64,000 nucleotides of DNA, from NCBI GenBank assembly GCA_038030265.1, contig CM075937.1:23684001-23748000 (forward strand), written 5' to 3'. Below are positions 37,425 to 53,600 of the stretch, piece after piece. Under the pieces are notes generated by a model. That model saw only the letters and a program-made list of their open reading frames with translations. It was not told the DNA's origin and did not search any database. The stretch is from Corythucha ciliata (lineage: Eukaryota > Arthropoda > Insecta > Hemiptera > Tingidae). The position numbers and the translations under genes were made by a program. Numbering within the stretch: the stretch's first letter is position 1; the number at the start of each line of letters is the position of its first letter.

Positions 37425-39498
37425 ATGGCACATTCGCTGGGGCTGGGGTTCGTTGTACTCGTCGTACTGCTGAGCGAATCGTTTGCCCTCATCAGCAAGC
37501 AAACCACCGTCAAAATAACTCAGGTGAGTTCTACCCCCCCTCCCTGTTTTCCATTTCGTCACAATCAAAAACTATTTCCAAATTATACACAGTCGTCAAC
37601 AAAATTGAAGCGACTTCTCGAATTGGTACCGTCCTACTCCGAGGAAATTGTCTACAAAGAGCGAAAACCCACCGAACAGCTGTATGACTTTATCGTTGTG
37701 GGCGCTTCGCCGTCGGGCTGCGTCATCGCAAATCGGCTGACAGAAAACCCAGACACGGAAGTTTTATTACTTGAAGCGGGCAAGGAAGACAACGTCTTAA
37801 TCGACGTTCCTGGTTTCAACGCGTACATTCCGTTGACGTCGTTTAATTGGGCTTACGAAACGGAATACACGGGGGATGCTTGCCTTGGTGGGTTGGATTT
37901 TCTCTCTCACTCTATTTTAATGGAACCATTAAATAAATTAAACATTTTCAGGTATGACCTACCAAAGATGTCCTTGGCCGTCGGGGAAAGGTGTGGGAGG
38001 AGGCACTCTTTTGAACGCCATGATTTGGACGCGGGGAAACTTCAGAGATTTCGACAGCTGGGCGGCTGAAGGGAATCCTGGTTAGTTGTTTTTTTTGTGG
38101 CGTCCTGTGGTTTTAAACACCGATAACACCCTCGCTCTCTTCCCTTATTTTTCAGGCTGGAGCTACAAAGAACTTCTGCCCTATTTCATGAGATCCGAAA
38201 GAACGATGCTCAAAGGCGTCAACACCGCCTACCAAGGGAAGAATGGAAGTCTGAACATTGAATACGTTCCGTACGTGTCTCCCATGCTTCGTGCCTTCAT
38301 CGAGGCCGGTAAAACGTTCGGATACAAAGAGGTCAACTACCATAATCCGAACACGCACATTGGTTTCGCTCAGATTCAAGCAACCGTCAAAAATGGGGAG
38401 CGCGTTTCAGCGGGTACGGCGTTCTTGAAGCCCATACTTCATCGGGGCAATTTGCAAGTGTCGTTGAGAAGTCGAGTGATAAGAATTTTGATCGATTCGA
38501 CGACGAGGCGTGCCATCGGTGTGGTGTACCTGAAGGATGGACAGGAAAGGAAGGTGTTCGCGAAAAAAGAGGTGGTTCTGTCCGCGGGGGCGTTCGGAAG
38601 TCCTCACCTGTTGATGTTGAGTGGTGTGGGTCACGCGGAGCACTTGATCGAGAAGGGTATTCCCGTTGTTCAGGACTTGCCCGTGGGTGATAATTTGATG
38701 GAGCATCCGGGCATGCACGGGCTCTCTTTCCTCATTAACAAATCGTATTCTGCCAATCCACTCAGAATTTTTAGGAATTTTCAAGATATTTTAAACTACG
38801 TTTTTAAAAATAGAGGGCCCGCGACAACTTTAGGCTGCGAGGGAATTTCATACCTAAAAACGAAGTATTCAAATACGACGGAAGACTACCCGGACATTGA
38901 GCTTTTGTTTGTTGCAACCGGAATGAACACAGACACTGGTCTTCTACTCAGGAAATCCTTCGGAATTAGCGACGAGCTTTACGACTACACTTATATGCCC
39001 TACGACAACTTGGATGCGTTCGCCATTTGGCCCATGCTTCTGTATCCCCAGAGCCGGGGGTACGTTCGCCTCAAGGACAACAACCCATTGAACAAACCGA
39101 TCATCAATCACGGTTTCTTCACCGCTGACATTGACCTTAAAATCCTCGTCGAAGCCATCAAAATAGCCATTGAACTCGCCAAAACGCCCCCATTCCGTAA
39201 ATTGGGCGCCAAATTAATCAAAATCCCCTTTCCAACATGTCGAAACATCCCATTTGGAACGGACGAGTACTGGGAGTGCGCAATTCGCACCATGTCGACT
39301 CAATTCCACCATCAGTCTGGCACCTGTAAAATGGGCACAGTCGTCGACTCGCGACTTCGAGTTTTCGGCCTGCAGGGTCTTCGCGTCGCCGACGCATCCA
39401 TCATGCCGACCATCACGGGCGGTCATACGCAGTCGCCCGCCTATATGATCGGTGAAAAGGCGGCTGATTTAATCAAAGAGGACTGGAATTTCAGATAG
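37425..39498 (+). CDS. secreted GMC oxidoreductase (glucose dehydrogenase-like)
   Basis: Four exons: 37425-37523, 37593-37887, 37952-38080 and 38156-39498, all with GT-AG introns of 64-75 bp; 621 residues. The start is the ATG before a hydrophobic signal peptide ([20 protein letters not shown]). The GMC family uses FAD to oxidise alcohols and sugars; insect members work in cuticle, reproduction, immunity and ecdysteroid metabolism. Seen here: the N-terminal dinucleotide-binding region [19 protein letters not shown] (residues about 64-82), the GMC signature-1 region ([17 protein letters not shown]), signature 2 ([17 protein letters not shown]), the active-site histidines in [10 protein letters not shown] (about 559-560) and the C-terminal [19 protein letters not shown]. 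The nucleotide loop is odd: GASPSG instead of GAGSAG. Substrate cannot be told. Confidence 0.92.
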
Positions 39499-42400
39499 CC
39501 CGTGGATTAATTGCGAAGAGTGGTGAGTGTTGCGTTGATGTTCCTTTTTTAATGACTGTCGTATGAAAATAATTTCGCTCAATTTTACGGGTCAAGAACC
39601 GTCCATTTTATTTTTTAATATTTTATTTTTTATATTTAATATTCTACTCTAAACCCACGTACAAAAGACAAAATACAGGTTTGAACGAAGACTTTTGCTT
39701 GCACGAAAAGTATTATTATTTTATGATATAGTAGCGCGGAAAAGTCGCGTGATGACCTATTCCGCCACAGTATCTCTTGATGTTGGTTAGTTTTCTACGG
39801 TAAACTTTTAGATTAGGATTTTTATGAATTCCGTTTTTGTTTATATTAATAACCTTTTTATCAAGATACCTCCGAGAAAGCACTGACAGTCTCACGCACC
39901 CGAAAAACGCCCCTTTTTTGGAGTGGAGAAGGTTAAGGTCACTTGAAACTCGTAGATTTTTCTTTTGGCGGCGTAAAAATGTGAGAAAAAAAATAACGGG
40001 GCAATGTTATTTAAAAATATAAATTTATTATCCTCCTCTTTATGATTATTTTCTTTTTTTTCCTTTTTCAAACGAGAATCTTCCATGAATATTGAAAGTC
40101 GTTTCCATTTGCCCCTAAACTGCGAGCGTAAAGTCCCACAGGACTCTCCCCCCGCACCCGCCCGCTCATTCACATCACGCCAATCTTCCCGTATCCTTCC
40201 CATCGCGGAAAAATAGCATCATAATAAAATTCCTTACAGCCTTCTCCTGATAAACAATGCTCGGAAGTTAAATATTTCAAGAGGCCGTTTTTCCTTTTTT
40301 CCTCCCTCCCCCTCCCATCCACCCCATCGTTCGCCTGAAAGTCCCTTCTTGCATTGTTTATGTAGAACTCATTCTCATTCTAGGGGAAAAATTCCTAGTA
40401 AGTTGTGGTGAGAGGTGGGGGGGGGGGTCGGGGATTATTTTTGTTTGAATCGAAATAATCATTTTATTGATTGGGGCGCCGAGTAGCATACGAATGGAAT
40501 AAACAGCCATTCACTCGTCATAAACGTCGCGTCAGGAATGATACAAGTTTCTGTTTACAGGCATCAGGTGTGGCCGTAGTCCCAACCACTTGATCCTTCT
40601 ATCATTTAACCATCTAATTCATTCAATTAACGATTACTAACTTCTCCACCCCAACTCCCTCTGCTAAGTTTTTTTCTCTCTCTTCCACTGACTTGAATAA
40701 ATGATAGAAAAACCTTTTTCCTACCAAATTTCACTAAAAACGATTTATCATCAAAGCCTATACAGCTACGTGTCAGACAAAGTTTTACTGTATGTGTTGT
40801 CAGATGATGGTGGTGTTAGAGTGGTGAAGGGGAGGCTCGTGAAGAACAGCAGAAACACCCTCTCCTTCTCACCCCTCCCCCTTTATCCAAAGAGGCCCTT
40901 GACACGTTTATATTTTCCTTTTCCTTCGCTTTCCCACAGGTTCACCCCCTTCCCCCTTCCGCTCACCATCAAAAGCCGGTATGATGTATGGATTCATGAG
41001 CCGTCCGGACGCAAAGTAAAAAAAAATTGTTATTTATCGCCTATTACCCTTTCGCCAGCTAGGAAGTTGCGTAAAGGGGGCGGGAGTTAGAGTGAAAAAG
41101 ATTGGGTTAAAATTGGTGGGTACTGAGTGTGGAATAAAGGGGGGAGGGGTGACAAGGTGTGAAGAACACCCTGTTGATGCTTGTAAAGAGTAGGAGGGGA
41201 AGCAAAATATTGTTGAAACGTCTAGCACGCTCAACATTCAATGTTTAATCTCGTTTTTTTTGTGGGGTGGAGGGGGGATCATTTGTAACAATCGAGTCAT
41301 ATCTTCGCATACAGTGCCCCGAAAATGAAATTAAACCTGAAAGATGAGCGTAAAAACACAAAACAACGCTTCCAATTCGCCCTCAACCGTCTATCCATTT
41401 TAACAACACGGTTCATTTCATTTCAGTCTCCCTGAATTTCTCCAAGAAACAGGCGCCGATTCTTTTGAAAGGAGCGTCATCGCCATTTTCCCTTCCCTTC
41501 CCCCCAAGGGATTAATCACGTTGAGAGGTATCGAAGATTCATTAAAGCGATGAATATGAATGGGAGGGGGGAGAAACTAAGAAAGTGTGTTTGGTGCTCG
41601 TACATCATCCCCTTAAGGGTTGTATTTCTCTTTTCAGCGAAAGATAGAGATAGTGTGTGAGTTGAGACCTCGGCGGCTCTATTTCTCACGAGACCCACAC
41701 GTCCCTTCCGTTCGCCAGCCTCACCCCTTCCTAATACCCACCCCCTTATTCCCCGAACCTATTTTCATTACGCGCGAACAAATCTCCAAGAGGGCCCAGC
41801 TTTCTCGAATATTGTTATTTAGCACCTTTGGGAAAATGGTCCTTTCCCTTAATTTGCAACGGATAGGTCAAGGAAGAGACGAAGGGGGGGGGGTATTCGC
41901 TGTAGTTGAGTGGTTATACGAGGAAAAGGTAGGAATTGTGGACACACCGAAGACAATTTTCCCCCCGTTTCAAAGGTCCTAGAACGCGAATATGTTGCCG
42001 AGGCTCTAATTTTCCCCGTAATATTCTTTCTTCCTGTTCCCTACGGGGAACTTGGATGTAAAACGCAATTTTTAACGAACCAAATATTTGACTACACTTT
42101 CACGATGAGAGAATTAACAAATTGACCAAAAAACAAGACTGTAAGAGCAGCTGTGGTGGTAGTGGTATAAAATTGGTAAGGGGTGGAGAAGAGGGAAGGA
42201 CTGCTAATTGCCAGGTTAGCCGCCAAGCTCCATTACCAGTCATCCGATTATCTCCACTTTGCGCAACCCTCAACCCCTAGCCCACGAAGAAATTCCTCGA
42301 GGGATGCGATTTTTTCCTCTCTCTCTCTCTCCCTCCCTCCCTCCCTTCTTTAAAGAAAACATTATCAAATCCTTTGGTTTTTTGCGTGAGAGAAACTGAT

Positions 42401-42705
42401 GGGGTGGTAGTAAGAGGGGGAGGGGGTCTTTTTAACGAGTTGATTACCATGTAATTCCCTTCTGAAATCCTTAACAAGCTTCCCTTTTAATTCGTTCCAA
42501 TCAACACTATGGGCCCTTTCCTACACACTCACACGTTCTTTAATTTTGAAATGATCTACTCCCTTCAAACAATTAATTCAATTCGCCCTTCTTCCCGAAG
42601 GACTGAAAAAAATCGTAAAAACCTCAATTAGAGTGGAAAATTCAATTTATAGGTAATTCGAGTTTTCTTAATAAATTTACGTACAGCGGTTGGTACGGGG
42701 CCGGC
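39499..42705. other. intergenic region between GMC gene and aminopeptidase
   Basis: The two genes converge. No exon is seen in the 3.2 kb. Purine/pyrimidine-rich tracts abound, with a CT/CCCT microsatellite at about 42318-42346 and G-runs at 40418-40427 and 41885-41892. I found no clear AATAAA close to either stop. Confidence 0.45.
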
Positions 42706-45952
<3,247 letters not shown>

Positions 45953-46189
45953 CTGTAGGGTGGAGTAAGAGAGATGATGATTTTGTTAAAAAGTAGTACT
46001 GAATATAAAGCCAGAATTTTTTTTCGTGATAGGTACATATTTAATTGTGGCTGAACAAATTAAACAAAATCATACTTCATCTAGTAATATCAAATCTCAT
46101 AACTTTAGTCATTCAACAAGTCACATCCTTTGTTTGTATTATAATTAATTTAGTGCACCAGGTTCACACGCACTACAAACGTCAATACA

Positions 46190-48305
46190 TCACTACAAGT
46201 TCCGATGGTTTATTTCTCTTGAGTCTCTGGAGTTCGTTCTTATTTTCCAGGACATTCGAGCATTCGACAACTCTGGGTTTGCATGTTTGAGGAGGCGTCT
46301 TTCATGCTTCCGAGCGAATTTGGCAAAGGTTTCGCCAACAGTTTCCATTTTCAGGTCACGATGAATGTCATCATTCCACATGTACCATAGAGTGTTCACA
46401 ATGCTACGCAGCACCTTGTTTTGATAGGTTTGAATTATTTTAGCATTTGATTTCTTAGTACAGCGTCAAAGCTGTATTCTATACGTCCAAATAGGCCGTA
46501 TAATTTGTTTATATATGAGAATTTGGTTTTATAGAGTCAATTGGGACTTTCTTCCCATTAGCCAATGCGTACTCGAACTTGATGTTGAGCTCCTCTTTCT
46601 TCTTTTGTAGGTGCTTCTTCCAATTCAGCTAGGAGTCAAGTGTCATTCCTAAATATTTTACTGACCCGGCATATGGAATCTTACTCGAATTAATATTGAC
46701 GTCCAGAGTGGCAATTTTGCGGTAGGTGAAATTCACATGAGGTGATTTGGTTTCATGTAACTTCATTCTCCATGTTTTAGTGCACTTGACAACCTTGTCA
46801 ACAGTTGTTTGCAGTTTCCTTGTAGCCTGCTCAACGTTTTCTCCAACAGCTAGGATGGCTGTATTATCAGCGAATGTGGCAATAGTGACATCGTTACTTG
46901 AAGGTAGATCCCTTGTGTACAATAAGTAGAGAACTAGTCCGAAAGACGCTGCCTTGAGGTACTCCCGCTGATATGGGGTTTAGGTCCGAGAATTTGTCGT
47001 CTTGCTTCACCCTGAACTGTCTATTGGCAAGGTTCGACTTTAGCAGTACCTAGATGATATTGTCTAAGGAGGTACATGTGTAGCTTGTATTCAAACCCTT
47101 CGTGCCACACCTTATCAAAGGCTTGAGCAACATCCAGAAACACGCTAGACGCAATCTGTTTATTTTCTAACGCTTTTTCAATCACATTTGTTATTCGATG
47201 TGATTGGTGGTGATGTGATGTGATGTGATCTGATGTAATATGATGCCGGAAGCCAAATTGGTGATTAGGGATTATTTTTCGGTTTTATATAATTGGCTTA
47301 AGCCTTCTTAATGGTAATTTTTCAAATAATTTCGATAAGACTGATAGAAGAGATATAGGACGATATCCTGTTGTTCCATTCGGTGATTTTCCTGGTTTAG
47401 GGATCATTTACCTCCGCTACCTTCCATTGACAAGGCACGTGCTTCAATCTGAATGCAGCATTAATAATATGAAGTAATTTTTTTAAAAGCTATTTCTGGG
47501 TGCTCTTTCTCTACTCTACCTGTAATCAGGTCGAAATCAGGGGACTTCTTAGCGTTGATGTTGTCTTTTATTTCGCTTTTGATTTCTTTCAGCGTGACTG
47601 GATGTATTTCAAACTCGTCAGTAGTATTTCATACGTCTGCGTCGGATACGGCTGAAACGTTTCAAACAAGTGATTCGCAAATAAATTTGCTTCCTCTTCT
47701 CCTAGCCCAAGTCCCATCGGCTTTCACGACAGGGGGAGACTGGGTATTTTCGGTCTCGTAACTTTCCAAAGAGAATATTCTGTGTCTTTTTCAGCGCTTG
47801 ATGTGCTTAAACAATTGCTAACTGATTCGTATTTTACTGTTCTAATCAGTTTCTTTAGTTGATGGCGGTACTTGTTCAGTATGTTTTTGTTTTTCATACT
47901 TCCGTATGGAAAACAATACGCAACGCATCCATCCATCCATACTTCCATACTTTATGTACTTGATTTTTATGTTTTTGTTAATCCATTTTCTCCTTACTTT
48001 TCGTTTTGCATTTGGCAAGGTTCTCAATTCGCTAGGAGTATATGACACATTTTGTTTCATACAGTTGCTTTTCTGGCTTGTTGGAGTGCTGCGCCATGCG
48101 GCTTTCTGTATATTTTCAAAGAAATAGTCCAGTTCGTCTTCTAGTTGTTGAAGGAATTTCAAGGGAACTTTTAGTTAGATCACACTTGATTTGACTTGCT
48201 GCTTTGTACAATTCCTTCGTCTTAGTCGTAGTAGTACGTGAACCCCAGTAGGTATTTTTCGCATTGTAATCACCACCGATTATGAAAGTTTCTCCAAGTT
48301 GTTTG
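46190..48305 (-). pseudogene. Jockey-like LINE ORF2 remnant
   Basis: The fragments run in the expected order on the minus strand. First is an endonuclease end (FIIGGDYNAKNTYWGS-like, about 48230-48300, across stops). Next is the linker IQKAAWRSTPTSQ and YTPSEL..KRKVRRKW (about 48020-48110), then the RT region SVFLDVAQAFDKVWHEG (about 47090-47150) and the catalytic-box remnant TIATFADNTAILAVGEN (about 46845-46890, FADN in place of the usual [FY]ADD). Then comes SVKYLGMTLDS, and last a C-terminal WNDDIHRDLKMETV. Many stops and frameshifts separate them. The 5' part is missing, the normal state of 5'-truncated LINE copies. No target duplication or tail was identified. Confidence 0.85.
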
Positions 48306-48837
48306 CATAGAACTCAGTAGACTTAATTTTCAACAGGACAGTATATTAATCCAGGTCAACGTGCTTATCCGGGTGTTCAAAAAATAGAGGGCAATATTTC
48401 GCCCGGTGATTCTGCACTTCAAATGGGTTAAAACGACCCCTATTGACCATAGTCCGATTCTCATTATTTTCCGAGATATTCAGGATTTAAGTACTTTACT
48501 TTAAGATGCACGGGTTTGCCTTGTTTTGTTTTTTTGTTGTTGTTTTTTTTGGAAAAGTGGCCGTTGCATAGTAACCGGAGGCTCCAAGGTCAAATCTGAC
48601 GGTACCATTGGTAAGAGCGGACTTTTTTCTATCAGAATTCAGGCATTTCATTCCATTTTTATTCACAAGTGCTCAGATATCCAGACACAAAGTCAAACTT
48701 GTTCAAAATTCAACCCATGTTCACGAAACTTTGAAGCTGAATGCTGAATTGCTCCTCAACAGGTGCTTTCGGAGATGATATTTTTTCAGAAAATTTGGCG
48801 CATAATATCACCATGAAAATTGTAGTTTTAGATCGCC
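48306..48837. other. non-coding spacer
   Basis: No exon recognised. The text before 48600 ('ccgagatattcaggatttaa', 'gcatagtaaccggaggc') looks like a worn interspersed repeat. Confidence 0.4.
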
Positions 48838-49405
48838 TTCTTATAAGGACTTTTTTCTAGAAATTTCATATTCGTGCTTGAAAAACACGAGACACCTATT
48901 CATTTCTGACGTAGTTTTCTTGACATAAGCCTCAAAATTGGTGACACAGAAATAGAAAAAAATTTTAATAAAACAAAATAAATAAGTAAAACAGGAAAAT
49001 GAGCAAGAAATGAAATGATTTCAAAGATATTTCTCTTTGAAATTATTGTTATTTGTTATTATTATTTAATTTATTATTTTTAAATTTTTTTCATAATAAT
49101 GTTATTATAATTTTTTATTTTATATTTAATTTTGATAATAATTATTAAAAACAATTAATAATATGAAAATTAAGAGTTTCTCCTATGAAAATTTCTCCTT
49201 TTTTTCTTTTGTACATTTTTTTTTTTTTTTTTTTTTTTTTCGTGTGCGTTACTGTTTTTTTGCCCTTTTTTCATTTTTCCGTCACCAATTTTGAGATCTA
49301 TGTCAAACTACGTCAGAAATCAATAGGTGTCTCGTGTTTTTCGAGTACGAATATGAAATTTCTAGAAATTCCCCCTTCTTCTAGAAATTTCCTCTTCTTA
49401 TAGAG
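48838..49405. repeat. foldback element with AT-rich loop
   Basis: The left arm 48838-48965 and right arm about 49262-49405 are inverted copies: 'ctagaaatttcatattcgt', 'aaaaacacgagacacctatt', 'atttctgacgtag', 'tcaaaattggtgac'. The central 300 bp are almost pure A/T with a 25-base T-run at 49216-49240. The right arm has a small internal duplication of 'tctagaaatt'. Confidence 0.75.
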
Positions 49406-50629
49406 TCCCTATCAGAAGAAATAAGTTGATTTCACAAAACGCTGTAACCAAAGCGCCAGCAACAGGTCAGCTACAACCAAGAAGATGGCCCAACCACGCT
49501 AGAGCTTCTACGGCCGCCGCCGTAAAGCGTTCCGCTCCCCCCACCCTTTTCTGTACTTCCAAAATCCGGGCCTTCAAGGAAGGCCGGGCCCAGGGGTAAC
49601 GGACCCACTGGCTCAGTACCCCTGCCTCTTAACAGAGCTGTGAGTGTCAGAGGCTTCGGCAGGAGTCTCCTCGAGCTGACCACCTCGTCTGACAATGAGA
49701 AAAAAGGATTTTCACAACTGTACGTGTTTTGCTTCAAACGAGTTGTCATTATTTATTCCATTTCCACCTGTGGATACCATCATTCAGCACTGTACTAATA
49801 GTTATATAGTCACGCGTATTATTGGACAATTTCATGGACGTTGATAGTCAGTTTTTAGGCGAGCTCGTGCATGTAAGTATATATTTTTTTTTATTTAGAA
49901 AGAGGCCAGTGGTCCCCGAATAGCCGGGGTCCCTAGGCAGCTACCTAGGCAGACTAGGCAAAATCCGGGACTGCTTTCGACGCATCATTTTCGGACTCGT
50001 GGGTAATTTCATGGTGCTGATCATTCACAAAATTGAGACACGCATGTCCCTTGCGGTGGGCCCAAATGGCTGAGCACTTGATCCCGACTTTTCTACAGGA
50101 AATTTAGTTGAGCGATATGTTCCTCAGGTGCAGGAGGCTGAGTGATGTGGACTTGTATCAAACCATGTGGGGCGTATTTTCATCCCAATTGCTCTGCCAG
50201 TCCCTTGACATCTGCACCTGCACGAACGTCCTGAAATAATGTTAGGGAGCGGCCAGTTCACTGGGGGGCAACGTTGCCAAGTTAAAAGAGTTTTTTGAGA
50301 GGGCCCTCTGAAACAGAAGGAATCTCAGTTCGTGGAGAGATGGCCCTCTGTTGCCTGAGTAAACTACTGCGATGAACTTCGTTCCAGCCTCAGCATTCCG
50401 GTCAGGAGTTGCTTAATTATGAGTTATGATCGAGAAAACCCGAGGCAACATTGAAATCAGGATTTTTGGCTAGGGTGTTGGTAAATTTTAGGGTGTCGGA
50501 AAAATGAAGAAGTAATGTTGCAGCAGCTGAAGGAAAGAAGAAACAAGATGTTTCGTATTGCTTCCCCCCCCCCTTCTACTAACAGGTGACAGCCATTGTC
50601 TCGGTCTGATACTTGCTTAGGACGTTTTT
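49406..50629. other. non-coding; no clear gene
   Basis: 49480-49740 is GC-richer and open on the minus strand, but the peptide (Gly/Pro/Ser-rich) shows no domain. A minus-strand stretch near 50010-50090 (CSAIWAHRKGHAC) faintly resembles a retroelement zinc knuckle but lacks the proper spacing. A C-run is at 50566-50575. Confidence 0.35.
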
Positions 50630-50940
50630 TATGGTAAGCCACGGAATTTCACATTTTTTAAAGCTCACTCATAGCTCCATGTACGATCAAATTGAATGGC
50701 GTTATTGATTTCGTAATTTATTCGTCGTGGAAAACGACTTTTTACTCTAGCCAGTCGTTTTCAAACCACCCAAAGGTGTGTTTGCCAACAGCTAGATCTT
50801 TTATGAAACCCTGTCCCTCGGAAAATGTCTGGCGATCTCAGAAGTGTCATCTCCTAGTCCCTAAAAAACGTCCTTCGCAAGGTGCCAGACACAATCAAAC
50901 GACCCTGATTTTTCATACGGTGGGCTTTGGTCAGACATCA
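50630..50940. mobile_element. second copy of the 11.96-kb palindromic family
   Basis: Matches 12330-12514 in the same orientation: 'ccaaaggtgtgtttgccaac', 'agctag', 'ggaaaatgtctggcgatctc', 'agaagtgtcatctcc', 'gtgccagacac', 'atttttcatac.gtgggct'. The left end includes an inverted piece (gacgttttttatgg at 50620), so a shorter hairpin remains. Confidence 0.75.
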
Positions 50941-52935
50941 AAACCATTAAATCTGTGTCCACCCCCACGGTGAACTCATTCCCCTCATGCCTCGATCTTC
51001 CCACTGAAGTAACAACAATTATTGGTATTTGCATCCTAAACGGCCCGTCCAAGTTGAATGCGTGCACCTATGAACTTTTCTATGAGCATCGTAATTAAGC
51101 GTTAAAATTGTAGTGTTGTCAGCTATTTAGCGAAGATGATGAGAACTGCCAAACGATGACTGGCGATTGCGGGTGAACGCCTGGAACGATTTCAATTTTT
51201 CAACGCAGAATTTTATGCTCTTTGGAAACAGAAATGGTTATATTTTCTGAAGGATGCGTACTTTTCGAATTATATACGTGAAAAATGGAACAAAGTGCGA
51301 AAATTTCGCGGTACTGAAGCACAACCTAGGCACCGTCGCAAACTCATAAATTTCTTATTCAGGACCACCAAGAGAGATTAAAACGATTTCCAGCTCTCGA
51401 GCAATTTTTAGATGCTAGAGCACTAATTTGCCTGGACTAGTAATGAAATTGACAATTTTTCGTCAAACCGACGAGTTTTTTCATAAAATGGACAATTTAT
51501 AACATTGCTCTTGGTGAAGCACTTCGAATATTTGTTGCTCTTGACACGGGATTTCACGTATATTTTGTCTTGAATGTAGCGATTCACGTGAGTGTTTTCC
51601 CGAATGTTGCGTTTTGCCCGCCGTGGTGCATTTTGCGTAGTTTACTCGTTGTGCCGCGGCCTTTCGAAAGAGTTTTTTCCTCACAATGTGACGTTTCGCT
51701 TAAAGTTCGCCCTTGGCGTGGAGGCGTTCTACATCAATGGGCCCCTCAGTGAGGCCATTCGCGAGAGTTTCTTTCTTAAATAACTTGTTTTGTCGTCTCT
51801 CGACAACCTCTGACCGTCGGGCCTCTGAGAAAATGACCCTAAAATCAGAGGTGAACACCACTCCTCTATGGAATTCTAGAGAAGGTTTTGATTATTACTT
51901 TTGCCCAAGTGACCTCGACTTCAAGGGAGGGGCCATGGCCCCTGAGTCCCCTCCCTTAGATCCGCCACTGCTTTGCCAGTTTCTGGGCCCTTGCAGTTTC
52001 AGAATTTATTTGTTTTTCAAGGACCAAATGTTCAGTTTTAAAACAAAGTAGCCATTTTGAAGGGGTAAATTGACGGTTGTACGAAAGTGTCCTGTGTTTC
52101 CAAGATCTTCATTCAAATTTGGAAGTGTCAGGTAGACGGCCGAATAATCGTCATTTTTTGGGTTCAAAATAATCAAATTTTGGGATTTTAAGATCCAGTT
52201 CGTTGCTAAATAGACAGTTTCCTGTATGAATTGCCTGTTTTTGGGATAAATAAGTGAGCCATTCCAGGTTATACGCGAGTTTCTGATGGAAAATCGGGCT
52301 TTTGTTTACATGTATGTGTACAATCCCTTTTGTTTGCCATGAATTTGCCCCTTGTATTGAGGCTCGCTGTTAAACCCCGTGTACATTTATTTACTCTCCG
52401 AAGCTACCAGTAAAAAACAAACAAATAAAAATGAGCACATGGACACCCTGGAGGTGGCTGCCACTATGAAATTCTTTGGCGTTCGCTTAGCTGAGGAATT
52501 AGCGTCGACTTTTAGTACAGGAAATAAAGCTTTAAAAAGGCAGAATAGCGGCAAAATTCGGCCCAACTTCAAATATGGCTTTAAAAAGTTCATAATTCAA
52601 ATAATATTGATCTCAGAGAATCGAGCTACCGTGCATTTGGTTCAGCACCAAAAACAAATTCAGAAACGTCATTCATATGAAACCACTTCATCACTGGAAC
52701 TATTGGACGTGAGGATTATTTTAATAAACTAATCAAGCCAAAAACCAAGGTTACTATGCTAAGTAGGTAATCAAAAACAAAGTTTTTTCGTACAAATTAT
52801 GCAGTAACTCAAGAGGTAAGCAGCTCACGGACTTGGGACTGATTTTTTTTTTTTTTTTTTTGCTCTTCTCAAAACTAACCAAAATGACGTTATGTGATGA
52901 TGGAGTGACACCCTCGAAATTGACATTTTTATGGA
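50941..52935. repeat. degenerate array C and transposon-end remnants
   Basis: From about 51180 to 52300, loosely repeated phrases occur ('gatttcacgt', 'gttgcgtttt', 'gtaaattgacggttg', 'caaattttgggat') as in the other arrays. At 51930-51975 the minus strand reads agtggcggatctaagggag, a terminus style common in DNA transposons. No exon. A 19-base T-run lies at 52843-52861. Confidence 0.4.
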
Positions 52936-53085
52936 GTCCCGTTCACAAGCTATATGTTCATGTTGTGTGGTGTCTGTGCAACCTATAAAAATGCATCATT
53001 TTTGGAGGGAATACATTTGTTTGGCTGCACAGACTCCACAGAACGAAAACAAAAAACATAGAGCTTGTGAACGTGGAGCGCATTG
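52936..53085. mobile_element. third copy of the 144-bp palindromic MITE
   Basis: Tips cccgttcacaagctatatg / catagagcttgtgaacg with the shared middle 'gtgtctgtgcaacc', 'aatgcatcatttttgg' and 'gactccacagaacg'. No TTAA remains at the edges. Confidence 0.7.
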
Positions 53086-53600
53086 TCAATTTAATTAAAA
53101 ACTTGTCAATTTGAAGCAGAAATTTGTCGATGTGACGTGGAAATTGTCAATTTCACCGTTCACGAGGAAATTGTAATTATCCTCAAGTTTATTATTTTGG
53201 TCCTTGGAACTTTTTCATTTTGCCCCATGACTCGTGGGCAATGCCCTTTCGGTGATTATTGTTGAAACATTAATTGGAGATCGTTTCGAAATTATCAATT
53301 TTATAGGGAAATTATCAATTTTATGAGGAAATCGTCACTTCATGAGGAAATTGTCACTTCTATGAGGACATTTTCAATTTTATGAGGAAATAATAAATTG
53401 TATGGGGAAATTGTCCATTTCATGAGGAAATTTCACAATTTATGAACCGACGATTATGAGAAAATCGTCAATTTTATGAGGAAATTGTCAATTTAATAGA
53501 GAAATTGCCGATTTTATGAGGAAATAGTATATTTTATGTGAAAATTGTATTTTTTGTGAGGAAATTTTCAGTTTCAAGAGGAGACCGTCAATTTTATGAA
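53086..53600. repeat. degenerate 20-25 bp tandem array D
   Basis: About twenty variants of 'ttttatgaggaaattgtcaat' follow one another with a period of about 21-26 bp (clear at 53290-53560). This is the least decayed of the arrays and shows the tandem nature of the family. Confidence 0.8.

Noticed and set aside
47205..47245. tgatg repeats as a regulatory or CRISPR-like array
   Set aside because: Short pentamer slippage inside the dead LINE; no spacers.
49471..49749. 92-residue Gly/Pro-rich minus-strand frame as a gene
   Set aside because: No recognisable domain or signal peptide, and no splice context; composition follows local GC.
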